Source: Megasphaera elsdenii (GTDB lineage Bacteria; Bacillota; Negativicutes; Veillonellales; Megasphaeraceae). Taken from it: 64,000 nt of DNA. Positions 1 to 9,882 of this stretch are shown one piece after another. Every line of letters starts with the position of its first letter. Within the stretch, counting starts at the first letter, position 1. Both the position numbers and the translations under genes were made by a program. The notes under the pieces are model-generated. The model ran no database searches. It had not been told where the DNA came from and saw nothing but the letters and a program-made list of their open reading frames with translations. The stretch lies in the NCBI RefSeq assembly GCF_020539865.1, contig NZ_JAJBQV010000006.1:38565-102564 (forward strand), written 5' to 3'.

Positions 1-2130
1 GGCATCGTCGGGGCCGTCATGGCCTCGGCCTTGAGACGGTTTCTTGGATTTTTTGGAGCTGTCATGGCTATTACCGGTGCCTGTATCGTCACTTTCCTGG
101 TCTGGAAAAATTGGTCTATTTCTAAACCTGTGGCTGTCGTAGCTGATAAGGCCGGCCAGGAAGCGGCCAAAGTGTCGGGCAAGGCTGTCGAAGGCCTTCA
201 GGATGCGTCGCAGTCCCTGAAACAGTGGCACGAACGCCGCCGCATCTTCGATTTGCAAGCGGAAGAAGCCAAGGCTTCTTCCGCTTCTGTAGGGGCCGTC
301 CCGGAAGAGCGGCCCGCTTGTGGGAATCCCGTAGATCTGGACCATCCAGCGACGACCATATCCGACGCCCGCGACTTGGGAAACGGCGTCGAAGAAGTCC
401 GCTTCGATGCCAGCCCCATCGAAGAAGACGTGCCTTACGATTGGGCTAGCGACGACTCTTATGAAGAGCCCCGGGAAGAGATTGAGGAAATACCGGAAGA
501 TGCTCCGTCTTACGGCCAAATCCATGAAACGGTCGTCGGCGATACGGTGCCAACGGCTCATGACGTACAGCCCGGCCCGGCGGCTTCGCTGGCAGGGGAA
601 ACGGATGTCCTCCGCCATGACATGGACGATCTCAAACCCATTGAAATCGAAAAGAGCAGCGTTGCTGTCGAAACCAGTGAAGAAGGGAGCAGTGCCGTAC
701 CCAAAGCGGCTGGCGAAATGACGTATCGGTTGCCGCCGGTGAGCATGCTAAAACCGGGACCGCAGCACACCGTCGGCTTGAGTGACGAAGTCCGGGAAAA
801 TGCCCGTATCCTTCAGGAAACGCTGCAGAGCTTCAATATCGATGCTAAGATACTCAATGCTAGCCAGGGCCCGTCCATTACCCGCTACGAACTGGAACCG
901 GCAGCTGGCGTTAAAGTCAGTAAAATCGTTCACTTAGCCGATGATATCGCCTTGAAACTGGCCGCTACGGATATCCGCATCGAAGCGCCTATCCCTGGCA
1001 AAGCAGCTGTCGGCATCGAAGTGCCGAATAAAAAGCTGACCGGTGTTAACCTGCGCGATGTCATTGATACGGATACATTCCGCAAGGCCGCCGGCGGCGT
1101 CCCGGTCTGCTTGGGCAAGGACATTGCCGGCAATCCCATTGTCGCCGACTTGACCAAGATGCCTCATCTCCTGGTAGCCGGCTCGACAGGGTCTGGTAAG
1201 AGTGTCTGCATCAACACTTTCATTGCCAGCATCCTCTTCAAACAGCGGCCAGAAGACGTCAAGCTCATCCTCATCGACCCGAAGGTTGTCGAATTATCCA
1301 ATTACAACGGCATGCCGCACCTGCTGACGCCAGTCGTCACGGACCCGAAGAAAGCTGCCAGTGTCCTGCGCTGGGCTGTCCGGGAAATGGACGACCGTTA
1401 TAAGCGCTTTGCCATCACCCATACGCGGGATATTTCCCGGTATAATGAACTTCATCCCGAAGAGGCTATGCCTTTCATCGTCATCATCATCGACGAATTG
1501 GCTGACCTCATGATGACTGCTTCTGACGACGTCGAAAAGTCCATCATCCGCTTAGGCCAGAAAGCTCGTGCTTGCGGGATGCACCTCGTCTTGGCGACGC
1601 AGCGGCCCTCTGTCGACGTCCTGACGGGCCTCATCAAGGCCAACGTCCCGAGCCGCATCGCCTTCGCTGTTTCTAGCCAAGTCGATTCGCGGACTATCCT
1701 CGACATGGCTGGGGCAGAAAAACTGATCGGCAAGGGCGACATGCTCTTCTATCCATTAGGTGCTTCCAAGCCGCTCCGCGTCCAAGGGGCTTTCATTTCC
1801 GATTCGGAAATCGATGAAATGGTCGAATTCATCAAGGCCCAAGGCGGTCCCCATTACGATGAAGCCGTCCAAAAGGCCCAGTCGGAAAACCCTGAAGACA
1901 GCGTCGATTTCTTTGAAGATGATCTCATGCGCCAGGCCATCGACATGGTCTTGGAAACAGGACAGGCCTCGACGTCTATGATCCAGCGCCGTTTCCGCGT
2001 CGGTTATACGCGGGCAGCCCGCATGATCGACATGATGGAAGCCATGCATATCGTCGGTCCCAATAATGGCAGCAAGCCCCGGGAAATACTCATGACTGCC
2101 GACGAAGTCCAGCAGAAGTATTTGAGCTGA
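1..2130 (+). CDS. ftsK: DNA translocase FtsK/SpoIIIE (5' partial)
   Basis: ATP-driven dsDNA pump that clears chromosome ends through the division septum. The frame is open from the first base, so the true start and the first membrane helices lie outside the window. Visible in order: the last transmembrane helix (bases ~10-115), a ~200-residue acidic linker, then the RecA-like motor with Walker A GSTGSGKS (about 1180-1203) and Walker [11 protein letters not shown] (about 1480-1510). The last ~65 residues form the winged-helix gamma domain that reads polar DNA motifs ([15 protein letters not shown] onward). Motor and gamma domain are complete. The first internal ATG (base 19) lies within the membrane domain and is not the start. 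Family assignment is secure; whether the cell uses it for division only is inferred from the lack of sporulation genes here. Confidence 0.95.
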   Translation, partial: GIVGAVMASALRRFLGFFGAVMAITGACIVTFLVWKNWSISKPVAVVADKAGQEAAKVSGKAVEGLQDASQSLKQWHERRRIFDLQAEEAKASSASVGAVPEERPACGNPVDLDHPATTISDARDLGNGVEEVRFDASPIEEDVPYDWASDDSYEEPREEIEEIPEDAPSYGQIHETVVGDTVPTAHDVQPGPAASLAGETDVLRHDMDDLKPIEIEKSSVAVETSEEGSSAVPKAAGEMTYRLPPVSMLKPGPQHTVGLSDEVRENARILQETLQSFNIDAKILNASQGPSITRYELEPAAGVKVSKIVHLADDIALKLAATDIRIEAPIPGKAAVGIEVPNKKLTGVNLRDVIDTDTFRKAAGGVPVCLGKDIAGNPIVADLTKMPHLLVAGSTGSGKSVCINTFIASILFKQRPEDVKLILIDPKVVELSNYNGMPHLLTPVVTDPKKAASVLRWAVREMDDRYKRFAITHTRDISRYNELHPEEAMPFIVIIIDELADLMMTASDDVEKSIIRLGQKARACGMHLVLATQRPSVDVLTGLIKANVPSRIAFAVSSQVDSRTILDMAGAEKLIGKGDMLFYPLGASKPLRVQGAFISDSEIDEMVEFIKAQGGPHYDEAVQKAQSENPEDSVDFFEDDLMRQAIDMVLETGQASTSMIQRRFRVGYTRAARMIDMMEAMHIVGPNNGSKPREILMTADEVQQKYLS

Positions 2131-2134
2131 ACCC

Positions 2135-2164
2135 TTGTACCCCTGGCCTTATCTGTTATATAAT
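2135..2164 (+). promoter_or_regulatory. predicted sigma-70-type promoter for the rodZ-like/ygiQ/rimO/recA run
   Basis: TTGTAC, an 18-base spacer and a perfect TATAAT (2159-2164), between the ftsK stop and the GTG start at 2203. A Shine-Dalgarno AGGAAGGGG follows. Confidence 0.55.
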
Positions 2165-2202
2165 AAAAGATACGATTATAGAGAGTAGGAAGGGGAATAA
2201 CC

Positions 2203-2607
2203 GTGAATGAATCTTCGATTGGCGAAGTACTGCGACTGGCAAGAGAACAACAAGGTCTGACCTTGCAAGACGTGTCTGATGCCCTTAATATAAAGCGGGA
2301 ATATCTGGAAGCCCTGGAAAAGGATGAATACGATGCCATTCCCGGCGCCGTCTTCGTCAAGGGTTTTATCCGCAATTACGGCAATTTCTTGGAACTGGAC
2401 GGCATCGCCCTAGCCCGGGAATACAAGGAAAACGTTGAAGAACGGACACCGCAGCCGGAAGTGCGGACTATTATGCCCGTAAAAAAGAAGAAAGTCCGCA
2501 AGGACAGCAATAAAAAGAAGAAGCAGCGTCAGGGAAAATGGCCGGAAATCACTATTATCGCCGGCATCATCATTTTCCTGCTGCTCATCATTTGGATTTT
2601 AATTTAA
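2203..2607 (+). CDS. RodZ-like helix-turn-helix membrane protein
   Basis: 134 residues. The N-terminal ~70 residues are a Xre/RodZ-type helix-turn-helix (GEVLRLAREQQGLTLQDVSD, then IPGAVFVKGFIRNYGNFL). A lysine-rich stretch follows (about 90-112), then one C-terminal membrane helix (about 115-133). This is the cytoplasmic-domain-plus-anchor layout of RodZ, which links MreB to the membrane in cell-shape control, but the extracytoplasmic domain of longer RodZ proteins is absent. The start is GTG with a strong Shine-Dalgarno AGGAAGGGG. It sits between ftsK and ygiQ as the first gene of the run. A transcription-factor role cannot be excluded, but the membrane anchor favours a RodZ-type role. Confidence 0.75.
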   Translation: MNESSIGEVLRLAREQQGLTLQDVSDALNIKREYLEALEKDEYDAIPGAVFVKGFIRNYGNFLELDGIALAREYKENVEERTPQPEVRTIMPVKKKKVRKDSNKKKKQRQGKWPEITIIAGIIIFLLLIIWILI

Positions 2608-2619
2608 ATAAGGAGCCAT

Positions 2620-4509
2620 ATGCGCGAGAAATTCTTAGTAACCAGCCGGGAGGACATGGAACGCCGCGGCTGGGATCAACTCGATTTTGTCTACATCAAT
2701 GGCGATGCCTATGTCGATCACCCCGGTTTTGCCGCAGCCCTCATCGGCCGCGTATTGGAAAGCCGGGGCTATCGTGTCGGTATCATTTCCCAGCCCGATT
2801 GGCATAGTGCCGAACCGTTCAAGAAATTGGGACGGCCGCGGCTGGCTGCATTGATTACGGCAGGCAATCTCGATTCCATGCTCAATGAAAAGACGGCAGC
2901 CAAGAAATTCCGCAGCCGCGATAGTTATTCGCCTGGCGGAGAAGCCGGCCACCGGCCGGAACGGGCGACTATCGTCTATGCCAACCGCATGCGGGAAGCC
3001 TATAAGGACGTGCCTATCATCATTGGTGGCATCGAAGCCAGCTTGCGCCGCTTTGCCCATTATGATTACTGGTCGAATAAGGTGCGCCACTCCATTCTCT
3101 TAGACAGCAAGGCCGACATCCTCAGCTATGGCATGGGAGAACACTCCGTCGTCGAAATTGCTGACGCCCTGGCTGAAGGGAAGACAGTTGCCCAAATGTA
3201 CGATATCCGCGGCATCTGCTACGTCACCAGCCGGCCGCCCATTTCAGACAAGACTGTCGTCTGTCCGTCTTATGAAGAGGTAAAAGGCGATAAAATGGCT
3301 TTTGCCAAGGCGTTCAAGATGCAGTATGAAGAGCAGGATCCCTTTTATGGCAAGACGATTATTCAGCCGTCTGAAAACCGCTTCGTCGTCCAGACCCCGC
3401 CGGCTCTGCCGCTGACGACAGCAGAGATGGATGCCATCTATGAACTGCCCTTCCAGCGGCGCTGGCATCCCGATTACGACGCTGCTGGTGGCGTTCCAGC
3501 CCTTCACGAGGTCCAGTTCAGCTTGACCAGCCAGCGCGGCTGTTTCGGCCACTGCCATTTCTGTGCCATTGCCAGCCATCAAGGCCGCATCATCCAGCAC
3601 CGCAGCCATGAATCGCTCATCAGGGAAACAGAGCGCATGACTCATCTACCAGGTTTCAAGGGCTATATCCACGATGTTGGCGGCCCGACGGCGAATTTCC
3701 GCCATGTCGCCTGTGCCAAGCAGCTCACCGACGGGGCCTGCCGCAACCGCCACTGTATCGGCAGTGAGACCTGCTCTAACCTCAATACCTCCCACGAGGA
3801 TTATCTGAAGTTGTTGCGGGAAATACGCAGTGTCAAAGGCGTCAAGAAAGTCTTTGTCCGATCGGGTCTGCGTTATGACTATGTCCTGGCCGACCATAAC
3901 AAGGCTTTCGTCAAGGAACTCTGCCAGTATCACGTCAGCGGCCAACTGAAAGTGGCTCCGGAACACGTCGTCAAGCACGTGACAGACCTCATGGGCAAGG
4001 CCGACGTCCATGCCTTCCTGAAGTTCAAGGACTGGTTCGATGAAGCCAACCGGGAACTGGGAAAGAAACAATACCTTGTCCCGTATTTTATGTCCAGCCA
4101 TCCCGGCTGTACGCTGAAGGATGCCATCGCCTTGGCTGAATTCCTGCGGGATATGCATATGCAGCCGGAACAGGTACAGGACTTCATCCCGACGCCGGGC
4201 AGCTTGTCGACGGCGATGTACTATACGGGCGTCAATCCCTTGACCGGTGAAAAGGTCTACGTTGCCCGACGGCCGGAAGAGAAACAGATGCAGCGGGCCT
4301 TGATGCAGTATAAGAACCCGGCGAATTATGATATTGTCTATAAGGCGCTATGCCTGGCTGGCCGGCGGGACCTCATCGGTTATGGTCCTAAATGCCTGAT
4401 TGCGCCGCGGCGCCATCAGGCGGGAAGACGGCACGATAAGGCTGGCTGGCATGCTGCTCCGTCCCACAGGCAGGGGAGGGGACCGGCTAAGACTAGAAAA
4501 TTCAGGTGA
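2620..4509 (+). CDS. YgiQ family radical SAM protein
   Basis: 629 residues, normal for the YgiQ family, whose substrate is unknown. The radical-SAM cluster motif is visible as CFGHCHFC (CxxxCxxC) near residues 308-315, after an N-terminal domain of about 290 residues. Family blocks include GGIEASLRRFAHYDYW and KVAPEHV. The C-terminal tail after LIGYGPKCLI is basic and low-complexity. The ATG has an AAGGAG Shine-Dalgarno right after the rodZ-like stop. Its 3' end runs into the upstream region of the next gene, so co-translation is likely. Function beyond oxygen-sensitive radical chemistry is not known. Confidence 0.9.
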   Translation: MREKFLVTSREDMERRGWDQLDFVYINGDAYVDHPGFAAALIGRVLESRGYRVGIISQPDWHSAEPFKKLGRPRLAALITAGNLDSMLNEKTAAKKFRSRDSYSPGGEAGHRPERATIVYANRMREAYKDVPIIIGGIEASLRRFAHYDYWSNKVRHSILLDSKADILSYGMGEHSVVEIADALAEGKTVAQMYDIRGICYVTSRPPISDKTVVCPSYEEVKGDKMAFAKAFKMQYEEQDPFYGKTIIQPSENRFVVQTPPALPLTTAEMDAIYELPFQRRWHPDYDAAGGVPALHEVQFSLTSQRGCFGHCHFCAIASHQGRIIQHRSHESLIRETERMTHLPGFKGYIHDVGGPTANFRHVACAKQLTDGACRNRHCIGSETCSNLNTSHEDYLKLLREIRSVKGVKKVFVRSGLRYDYVLADHNKAFVKELCQYHVSGQLKVAPEHVVKHVTDLMGKADVHAFLKFKDWFDEANRELGKKQYLVPYFMSSHPGCTLKDAIALAEFLRDMHMQPEQVQDFIPTPGSLSTAMYYTGVNPLTGEKVYVARRPEEKQMQRALMQYKNPANYDIVYKALCLAGRRDLIGYGPKCLIAPRRHQAGRRHDKAGWHAAPSHRQGRGPAKTRKFR

Positions 4510-4514
4510 AACTA

Positions 4515-5558
4515 ATGAAGAAATTTGTGCCTTTTAGCGTGCTCTGCCTCTTCGTCATCCTGCTCCTGGGCCTGTGCTGGCCCATTCAGGTGCAGCACCA
4601 AGCGGAAGAAGCACAGCGGGCGTATGAAGCCGAACGCCATCTCGTCGTCTTTTCCGACTTGCCTCAGGATGTCAACGACGGACTGGCTCAACGCTTTTAT
4701 GAACAGAAACATCTGCGTGTCCAGATTTATTCCAAAAGCGACAGCGATATCCGCCAGTCCCTGAAAGAAGACGGTGGCGTCAAACCGGATATCCTCATCG
4801 CCTCGGAAAACGACTTGCAGGCTCAGAAGAAAAATGGCATCTTGCAGCCCTATGCCTCACCGGTTACTGATAAGGTGCCGCCATCCATGAAGGACTCGGA
4901 ACAGCTCTGGAATGGTCTCTGGTACAACCCGATAGTCTTCGTCATCAGCCAGTCCTACTACGAACGGCGGGGCATGCAGATCCATACCTGGGACGATCTT
5001 TTGACCGACCCTGAAATGGTTCTAGCCTTCCCGGACCTGGCGTCTATGGATATGGCCGGTGAATTTCTCTGTTCTTTCGTGGAAATGCGAGGCCTGGAAG
5101 GCAGTGTGCGCTACTTGAGCTCGCTCCAGAGCCATGTAGCGGCCTATTCTAAATCCATGTCGGTCAATGTCCGCCGCGTAGCCAGCGGCGAAGCCGATAT
5201 AGGTGTTGCCGATGCGTCCGCTGCCCGGCAGTATTATAACGACGGAGCGCCAATCTTCATTCTCTATCCCCAGGACGGCACGTCGTACTGGCTGATCGGT
5301 GCGGCAGTCACCAACTGGTGTGAAGATGGGGAATTGACCAACGCCTTCATCGACTGGCTCTATTCTCCTGATGCCAGTAACGTCTTACGGCAGAAACACA
5401 TTTTTTTGAGTGAAGCGCTGCCGCCGGCTAATCCGGAAGTCGATGCTAAAGGCCGGGAGCTCGTCTTGTTTCCTGTGAAAAAACAGTATTCTGATCAAGG
5501 CCGCCGCGATTTGCAGGCCTGGTGGATCAAATCAATTCGCTTCGGAAAGGAAAAGTAA
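4515..5558 (+). CDS. ABC-type extracellular solute-binding protein (iron-type), orphan
   Basis: 347 residues from ATG 4515, which has AGGTGA at 4504-4509; a GTG at 4506 is the alternative. An N-terminal hydrophobic segment (about residues 4-24) acts as signal peptide or anchor. The mature part has the periplasmic-binding fold of the Fe(III)/AfuA type: HLVVFSDLPQDV start, KPDILIASEND, LWNGLWYNPIVFVISQ, and RRVASGEADIGVADA near residue 225. No permease or ATPase gene is adjacent, so it is an orphan binding protein inside a recA-type run. There is no clear lipobox cysteine, so anchoring by an uncleaved signal is possible. The ligand is not predictable. Confidence 0.75.
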   Translation: MKKFVPFSVLCLFVILLLGLCWPIQVQHQAEEAQRAYEAERHLVVFSDLPQDVNDGLAQRFYEQKHLRVQIYSKSDSDIRQSLKEDGGVKPDILIASENDLQAQKKNGILQPYASPVTDKVPPSMKDSEQLWNGLWYNPIVFVISQSYYERRGMQIHTWDDLLTDPEMVLAFPDLASMDMAGEFLCSFVEMRGLEGSVRYLSSLQSHVAAYSKSMSVNVRRVASGEADIGVADASAARQYYNDGAPIFILYPQDGTSYWLIGAAVTNWCEDGELTNAFIDWLYSPDASNVLRQKHIFLSEALPPANPEVDAKGRELVLFPVKKQYSDQGRRDLQAWWIKSIRFGKEK

Positions 5559-5564
5559 AGATAC

Positions 5565-6899
5565 ATGGAAAAAATCGGATTTGTCAGCTTAGGCTGCTCC
5601 AAAAACCTTATTGATACGGAAGTCATGCTGGGCATCCTCCGCGATCGCCATATGGAAATCACAGAAGACCTGTCCCAGTCGGATATCATCATCGTCAATA
5701 CCTGTACGTTCATTGAAAAAGCCAAGCAAGAATCCATTGATACGATATTGCAGGCTGCCCGCTATAAGACGGAAGGGAAATGCAAGATACTCATCGTCAC
5801 GGGCTGCCTGAGCCAGCAGTATAAAGAAGATTTGATGAAGGAAATGCCGGAAATTGACGCCCTCTTGGGAACTGGCTCGTGGGACCGCATTTGGGAAGCC
5901 ATCGATACGGTCAAGAAAGGGCGCAAGGCCTGCTTCATGGATGACGTCAGCCATCTCTACAACCAGAATACGAGCCGCCTGCGGACGACGCCGAAATATA
6001 GTGCCTATGTCAAAATCGGCGAAGGCTGCAACAACGGCTGCTCGTTCTGCATCATCCCTCATGTACGGGGAAAATTGTACAGCCGGCCTGTCGATTCCGT
6101 CGTCGCAGAAGTACAGCAGCTGGCAGCCGATGGCGTCAAGGAAATCAATCTCATCGCCCAGGACACGACGAGTTATGGCGTCGACTTGGCCGGTCATTCC
6201 CTCTTGCCGGAACTGCTGCGTCAGCTGGTAAAAATCGACGGCATCCGCTGGATACGTTTATTCTATCTCTATCCCCATTACTTTACGGATGAATTGATGG
6301 ACCTCATCGTCAAGGAAGAAAAAATCTGTCCCTACGTTGACTTGCCGCTTCAGCACATTTCTCAGACCGTCTTGCAGCGCATGAACCGCCGCGACTCTGA
6401 AGCCGATGTGCGCAGCCTTATGAAAAAGCTCTGCAGCCATGGACGCAAGTTGACCTTGCGCTCAACGTTCATCGTCGGCTTCCCTGGCGAAACAGAAGAA
6501 GAATTCCAGGAACTCTGTGATTTCATCAAAGAAACGAAATTCGACGACGTCGGCGTCTTCACCTATTCCCGTGAAGACGGTACGCCGGCAGCCCTCATGG
6601 ACGGCCAGATACCGGAAGAAGTCAAAGAAGAACGGTATCATCAGCTGATGGCCATCCAGGCCAAGGTATCGGAAATCCGCAATCAGGAACTGGAAGAATC
6701 TGTCCATACGATGCTCGTCGAAAGAGTAGAAGAAGAAAAAGGTATCCGCCAGGCTGTCGGGCGCATTGAAATCCAGGCACCCGACGTCGATGGCCTGACT
6801 TATCTGGAAGACGCCCAGGACGTACAGCCTGGCGATATGATTCCCGTCCGCATCGCCCAGGGCTTTGCTTATGACCTCGTAGCGGAACGGATGGATTAA
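5565..6899 (+). CDS. rimO: ribosomal protein S12 methylthiotransferase RimO
   Basis: 444 residues, usual length. This radical-SAM enzyme adds a methylthio group to an Asp of ribosomal protein S12. The N-terminal UPF0004 domain starts KIGFVSLGCSKNLIDTE with its first cluster cysteine, and further cysteines lie at VNTCTF and VTGCLSQ. The radical-SAM motif CNNGCSFC is near residue 155, and a C-terminal TRAM domain spans about 380-444. CSKNLIDTE separates RimO from the related MiaB. It sits seven bases after the solute-binding gene and 15 before cinA. The pgsA gene often found between rimO and cinA in Firmicutes is absent here. Confidence 0.95.
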   Translation: MEKIGFVSLGCSKNLIDTEVMLGILRDRHMEITEDLSQSDIIIVNTCTFIEKAKQESIDTILQAARYKTEGKCKILIVTGCLSQQYKEDLMKEMPEIDALLGTGSWDRIWEAIDTVKKGRKACFMDDVSHLYNQNTSRLRTTPKYSAYVKIGEGCNNGCSFCIIPHVRGKLYSRPVDSVVAEVQQLAADGVKEINLIAQDTTSYGVDLAGHSLLPELLRQLVKIDGIRWIRLFYLYPHYFTDELMDLIVKEEKICPYVDLPLQHISQTVLQRMNRRDSEADVRSLMKKLCSHGRKLTLRSTFIVGFPGETEEEFQELCDFIKETKFDDVGVFTYSREDGTPAALMDGQIPEEVKEERYHQLMAIQAKVSEIRNQELEESVHTMLVERVEEEKGIRQAVGRIEIQAPDVDGLTYLEDAQDVQPGDMIPVRIAQGFAYDLVAERMD

Positions 6900-6914
6900 C
6901 CGAGGTGATCGCTT

Positions 6915-8174
6915 ATGTTCGTGGAACTGGTTACGACAGGTTCCGAATTACTGTTAGGTGAAATTACCAATTATAACTCAGCTTACTTGTCGAGGAAACT
7001 CAATGAAATCGGCTATTCTGTCATTTACCATACAACTGTTGGCGATAACCCGAAGCGCATGGAAGAAGCCCTGAAAGTGGCTTTGTCCCGCGTCGACCTG
7101 GTCATTACGACCGGGGGTCTCGGGCCGACTCAAGGGGATATGACGAAAATCATCGGAGCCCGCCTCATGGAGCTGCCCCTCGTTTATGATGAAGCCATTG
7201 CTGAATCCATTCGCCAATGGGTCCTCGTCCATCATGGCGGTGCCGCCATGACGGAAAACCAGAAGCGCCAGGCTATGGTCCCGCAAGGGGCGGTCCTCTT
7301 CGACAATGGTGCCGGGACGGCACCGGGCGTGGCCATGCAGAAAGGCGGCAAGACCCTGGTACATTTGCCGGGACCGCCGACGGAAATGCGCTGGATGTAT
7401 GAAAAACGCCTGAAACCGTGGCTGCTTCAGACCTTTGGCAGTCAGGGCTGCATCGCTTCGCGGTACATCAAAATCTATGACATGGGCGAAGCCTTTATCG
7501 AAGAAAAACTCATGGACCTGGTCCAGAGCCAGTCGAATCCGACCCTGGCCATGTATGCCCGTCCGGGCTTCGTCGAAGTCCGATTGACGGCCCGGGCTGA
7601 CCAGGAAGACCAGGCGCGGGACCTGTTGGCCCCGCTGGAAAAGAAAGTCCGCCACCGTCTGGAAGGTCAGATCGTCAACTTCGACGACGATACTATGGCT
7701 CATGTCCTGGGCCAGATCGTCCGTGACGGCGGCTATTCCGTCAGCGCTGCCGAATCGTGTACTGGTGGCCTGGTGGGTTCGCTCATCACCGATGTGCCGG
7801 GGGCTTCCGATTACTTCCGCGGTTCCGCTGGGACGTACTGCAATGAAATGAAAGAAAAGATACTCGGTGTTTCTCACGATACGTTGGAACGCTATACGGC
7901 TGTCAGCGCACAGACTGTCGCTGAAATGGCCGACGGCAGCCGCCGCCTGTACGGGACGGATCTGGCCGTCAGCACGACGGGCATTGCCGGTCCCGGCGGC
8001 GGTACGCCAGACCAGCCCGTCGGTTTGGTCTATACGGGAATCAGCGGTCCCTGGGGGACCGTGACTTACCGCAATGTCTACCATGGCGGACGGACCGAAG
8101 TCAAGCAGCGGGCTGCCCTGCGGGCCGTATATTACTTAGTCCACTATATCGTGACACATACAAAGAATGCATAG
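6915..8174 (+). CDS. cinA: CinA: competence/damage-inducible protein, nicotinamide-nucleotide amidase
   Basis: 419 residues with two domains. The N-terminal molybdopterin-binding-like (COG1058) pyrophosphatase domain (about 1-250) shows VTTGSELLLGEI and TTGGLGPTQGDMT. The C-terminal PncC amidase domain (about 255-415) shows AESCTGGLVGSLITDVPG and STTGIAGPGGG. PncC deamidates nicotinamide mononucleotide to recycle NAD. The ATG is preceded by GAGGTGA. It is immediately upstream of recA, the classical cinA-recA arrangement. Confidence 0.95.
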   Translation: MFVELVTTGSELLLGEITNYNSAYLSRKLNEIGYSVIYHTTVGDNPKRMEEALKVALSRVDLVITTGGLGPTQGDMTKIIGARLMELPLVYDEAIAESIRQWVLVHHGGAAMTENQKRQAMVPQGAVLFDNGAGTAPGVAMQKGGKTLVHLPGPPTEMRWMYEKRLKPWLLQTFGSQGCIASRYIKIYDMGEAFIEEKLMDLVQSQSNPTLAMYARPGFVEVRLTARADQEDQARDLLAPLEKKVRHRLEGQIVNFDDDTMAHVLGQIVRDGGYSVSAAESCTGGLVGSLITDVPGASDYFRGSAGTYCNEMKEKILGVSHDTLERYTAVSAQTVAEMADGSRRLYGTDLAVSTTGIAGPGGGTPDQPVGLVYTGISGPWGTVTYRNVYHGGRTEVKQRAALRAVYYLVHYIVTHTKNA

Positions 8175-8189
8175 TTAGGAGGAGACAAT

Positions 8190-9263
8190 TTGGACGCAAA
8201 ACAGACAGCACTTGAAAATGCAATGCGCAAGATTGAAAAGGATTTTGGCAAAGGTGCCATCATGCGCCTTGGCGACGTCGCCGACAAGATGAACTTGGAA
8301 GTCATCTCATCGGGTTCCCTGGCCGTCGACTTAGCCGTCGGCGTCGGCGGTTATCCCCGGGGCCGCGTCATCGAAATCTACGGCCCTGAATCGTCAGGCA
8401 AGACGACACTGGCCCTGCATGCTATCGCTTCGGCCCAGAAGAGCGGCGGCATTGCCGCTTTCATCGATGCCGAACACGCCTTGGATCCGGTCTATGCCCG
8501 CCACCTCGGCGTCGACACGAATGAACTGCTCATTTCCCAGCCCGATAACGGTGAACAGGCTTTGGAAATCACGGAAGAACTCGTCCGCAGCGGCGCCGTC
8601 GACATTATCGTCGTTGACTCCGTAGCTGCTTTGGTCCCGAAAGCGGAAATCGAAGGGGAAATGGGCGATTCCCACGTCGGTCTGCAGGCCCGCCTCATGA
8701 GCCAGGCTCTGCGCAAACTGACGGGCATCATTTCCAAGTCTAAAGCCATCGTCATCTTCATCAACCAGCTCCGCGAAAAAGTCGGCGTCATGTTCGGTAA
8801 CCCGGAAACGACGACAGGCGGCCGGGCCTTGAAGTTCTACGCCTCGATCCGAATGGAAATCCGCAAGGGCGAAGCCATCAAGTCCGGCGGTGATATCATC
8901 GGCAATCGGGCGCGGGTCAAAGTCGTTAAGAATAAAGTGGCTCCGCCTTTTAAGCACTGTGAATTCGACATCATGTACGGTACGGGTATTTCCCGCGAAG
9001 GCACGGTCCTCGACTTGGGGACGTCTATGGATATCATCGAAAAGAGTGGCACCTGGTATTCCTACAAGGGCGAACGCCTGGGCCAGGGCAAGGAAAACGT
9101 CAAGCTCTTCATGAAGGAACATCCAGAAATTACGGACGAAGTCGAAAAGATCATCCGCGATACCTTAGCTGCGGAACCGGAAAAATTCGATGAAGCTATG
9201 GAAGAAGATACGGCGTCCTTGGAAATGACGGATACTGCTGCCGGAAACAGCGACGAAGCGTAA
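8190..9263 (+). CDS. recA: recombinase RecA
   Basis: 357 residues, standard length. It forms ATP-dependent filaments on ssDNA for strand exchange and stimulates LexA-type self-cleavage. Walker [10 protein letters not shown] is near residues 66-74, with [14 protein letters not shown] (Walker B region) and the L1/L2 loop region around [20 protein letters not shown]. The acidic C-terminus is typical. The start codon is TTG, decided by a near-perfect Shine-Dalgarno TTAGGAGGAG six bases upstream and by the conserved start [20 protein letters not shown]. No obvious SOS box was seen in front of it, consistent with transcription through cinA. Confidence 0.98.
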   Translation: MDAKQTALENAMRKIEKDFGKGAIMRLGDVADKMNLEVISSGSLAVDLAVGVGGYPRGRVIEIYGPESSGKTTLALHAIASAQKSGGIAAFIDAEHALDPVYARHLGVDTNELLISQPDNGEQALEITEELVRSGAVDIIVVDSVAALVPKAEIEGEMGDSHVGLQARLMSQALRKLTGIISKSKAIVIFINQLREKVGVMFGNPETTTGGRALKFYASIRMEIRKGEAIKSGGDIIGNRARVKVVKNKVAPPFKHCEFDIMYGTGISREGTVLDLGTSMDIIEKSGTWYSYKGERLGQGKENVKLFMKEHPEITDEVEKIIRDTLAAEPEKFDEAMEEDTASLEMTDTAAGNSDEA

Positions 9264-9707
9264 ATGGATTATCGCGAAGCCTACGAAAAAGCCCTGCAGC
9301 TCCTCAATGTCCGCTTCCTCAGCGAAGGGGAGCTGAAGGCAAAGCTGCGCCGCCGCGGTGCCGATGACGAAGTCCTGGAAGCTGTCGTGGCCGCCCTGGA
9401 AGAGGAACACTTCCTCGATGACCAGCGCCTGGCTCGTGACGTGTACCACTCTTATGCCCGTAAAGGGCAGTATGGCCACTTGTATATCGTCAACCGCCTG
9501 CGCCGCCGCTGCCTGCCCATACCGGAAGACATCGAGCGGCCTGATGAGTACGCCTTGGCCGGGGCCTTGGTAAAACGCAAGTTCTCTTATCGTGCCGATG
9601 AAGTCCGAAAGGCGGCCCGTTTTTTACAATACCGTGGCTTTTCGCCATCGGTCATACGGGATGTCCTCGACGACTTTACCCTCCGTAGCGGTGACGACGA
9701 TGGATGA
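9264..9707 (+). CDS. recX: RecA-modulating protein RecX
   Basis: 147 residues of helical repeats typical of RecX (EGELKAKLRRRGADDEVLEA; DDQRLARDVYHSYARKGQYG). RecX binds along RecA filaments and limits their growth. The ATG abuts the recA stop codon without a gap and has no independent Shine-Dalgarno, so translation is probably coupled to recA. It is the last gene of the run; the promoter of rny follows. Confidence 0.88.
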   Translation: MDYREAYEKALQLLNVRFLSEGELKAKLRRRGADDEVLEAVVAALEEEHFLDDQRLARDVYHSYARKGQYGHLYIVNRLRRRCLPIPEDIERPDEYALAGALVKRKFSYRADEVRKAARFLQYRGFSPSVIRDVLDDFTLRSGDDDG

Positions 9708-9724
9708 ATGGAGCGTACCAGAAT

Positions 9725-9743
9725 TGTCAAGTCAATCTTGACA
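9725..9743. promoter_or_regulatory. palindromic operator candidate over the rny -35
   Basis: Perfect inverted repeat TGTCAAG-N5-CTTGACA. Its right arm contains the whole -35 hexamer TTGACA (9738-9743). A dimeric repressor bound here would block the promoter. The binding protein is not known. Confidence 0.4.
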
Positions 9744-9766
9744 TTGATATAAAAAAAAATTACAAT
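9738..9766 (+). promoter_or_regulatory. strong sigma-70-type promoter upstream of rny
   Basis: TTGACA, a 17-base spacer and TACAAT. Expected transcript start is about 9773. Confidence 0.75.
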
Positions 9767-9850
9767 TAAGAGAGCCGGTTTGATACACTGGTCTATATTT
9801 TGCATAATTGTAGGTTTTTTGAACATGAAGTAAATTTTACATACTCATAA

Positions 9851-9882
9851 AAAAAGCCGGACTGGGAGTTCGGCTTTTTTTG
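9851..9882 (+). terminator. intrinsic terminator between the rny promoter and rny
   Basis: Stem AAAAAGCCG / CGGCTTTTT around a ~11-base loop, followed by T residues. Because it lies downstream of the promoter at 9738-9766, it would either end a short leader RNA of about 110 bases or act as an attenuator for rny. Confidence 0.75.

Noticed and set aside
4506..4514. GTG at 4506 as start of the solute-binding protein
   Set aside because: The GTG lies inside the AGGTGA that serves ATG 4515 as Shine-Dalgarno.
6978..8084. Long open frame on the minus strand (368 codons) opposite cinA
   Set aside because: It is the antisense shadow of a highly conserved gene in GC-rich codons; no Shine-Dalgarno and no recognisable protein.
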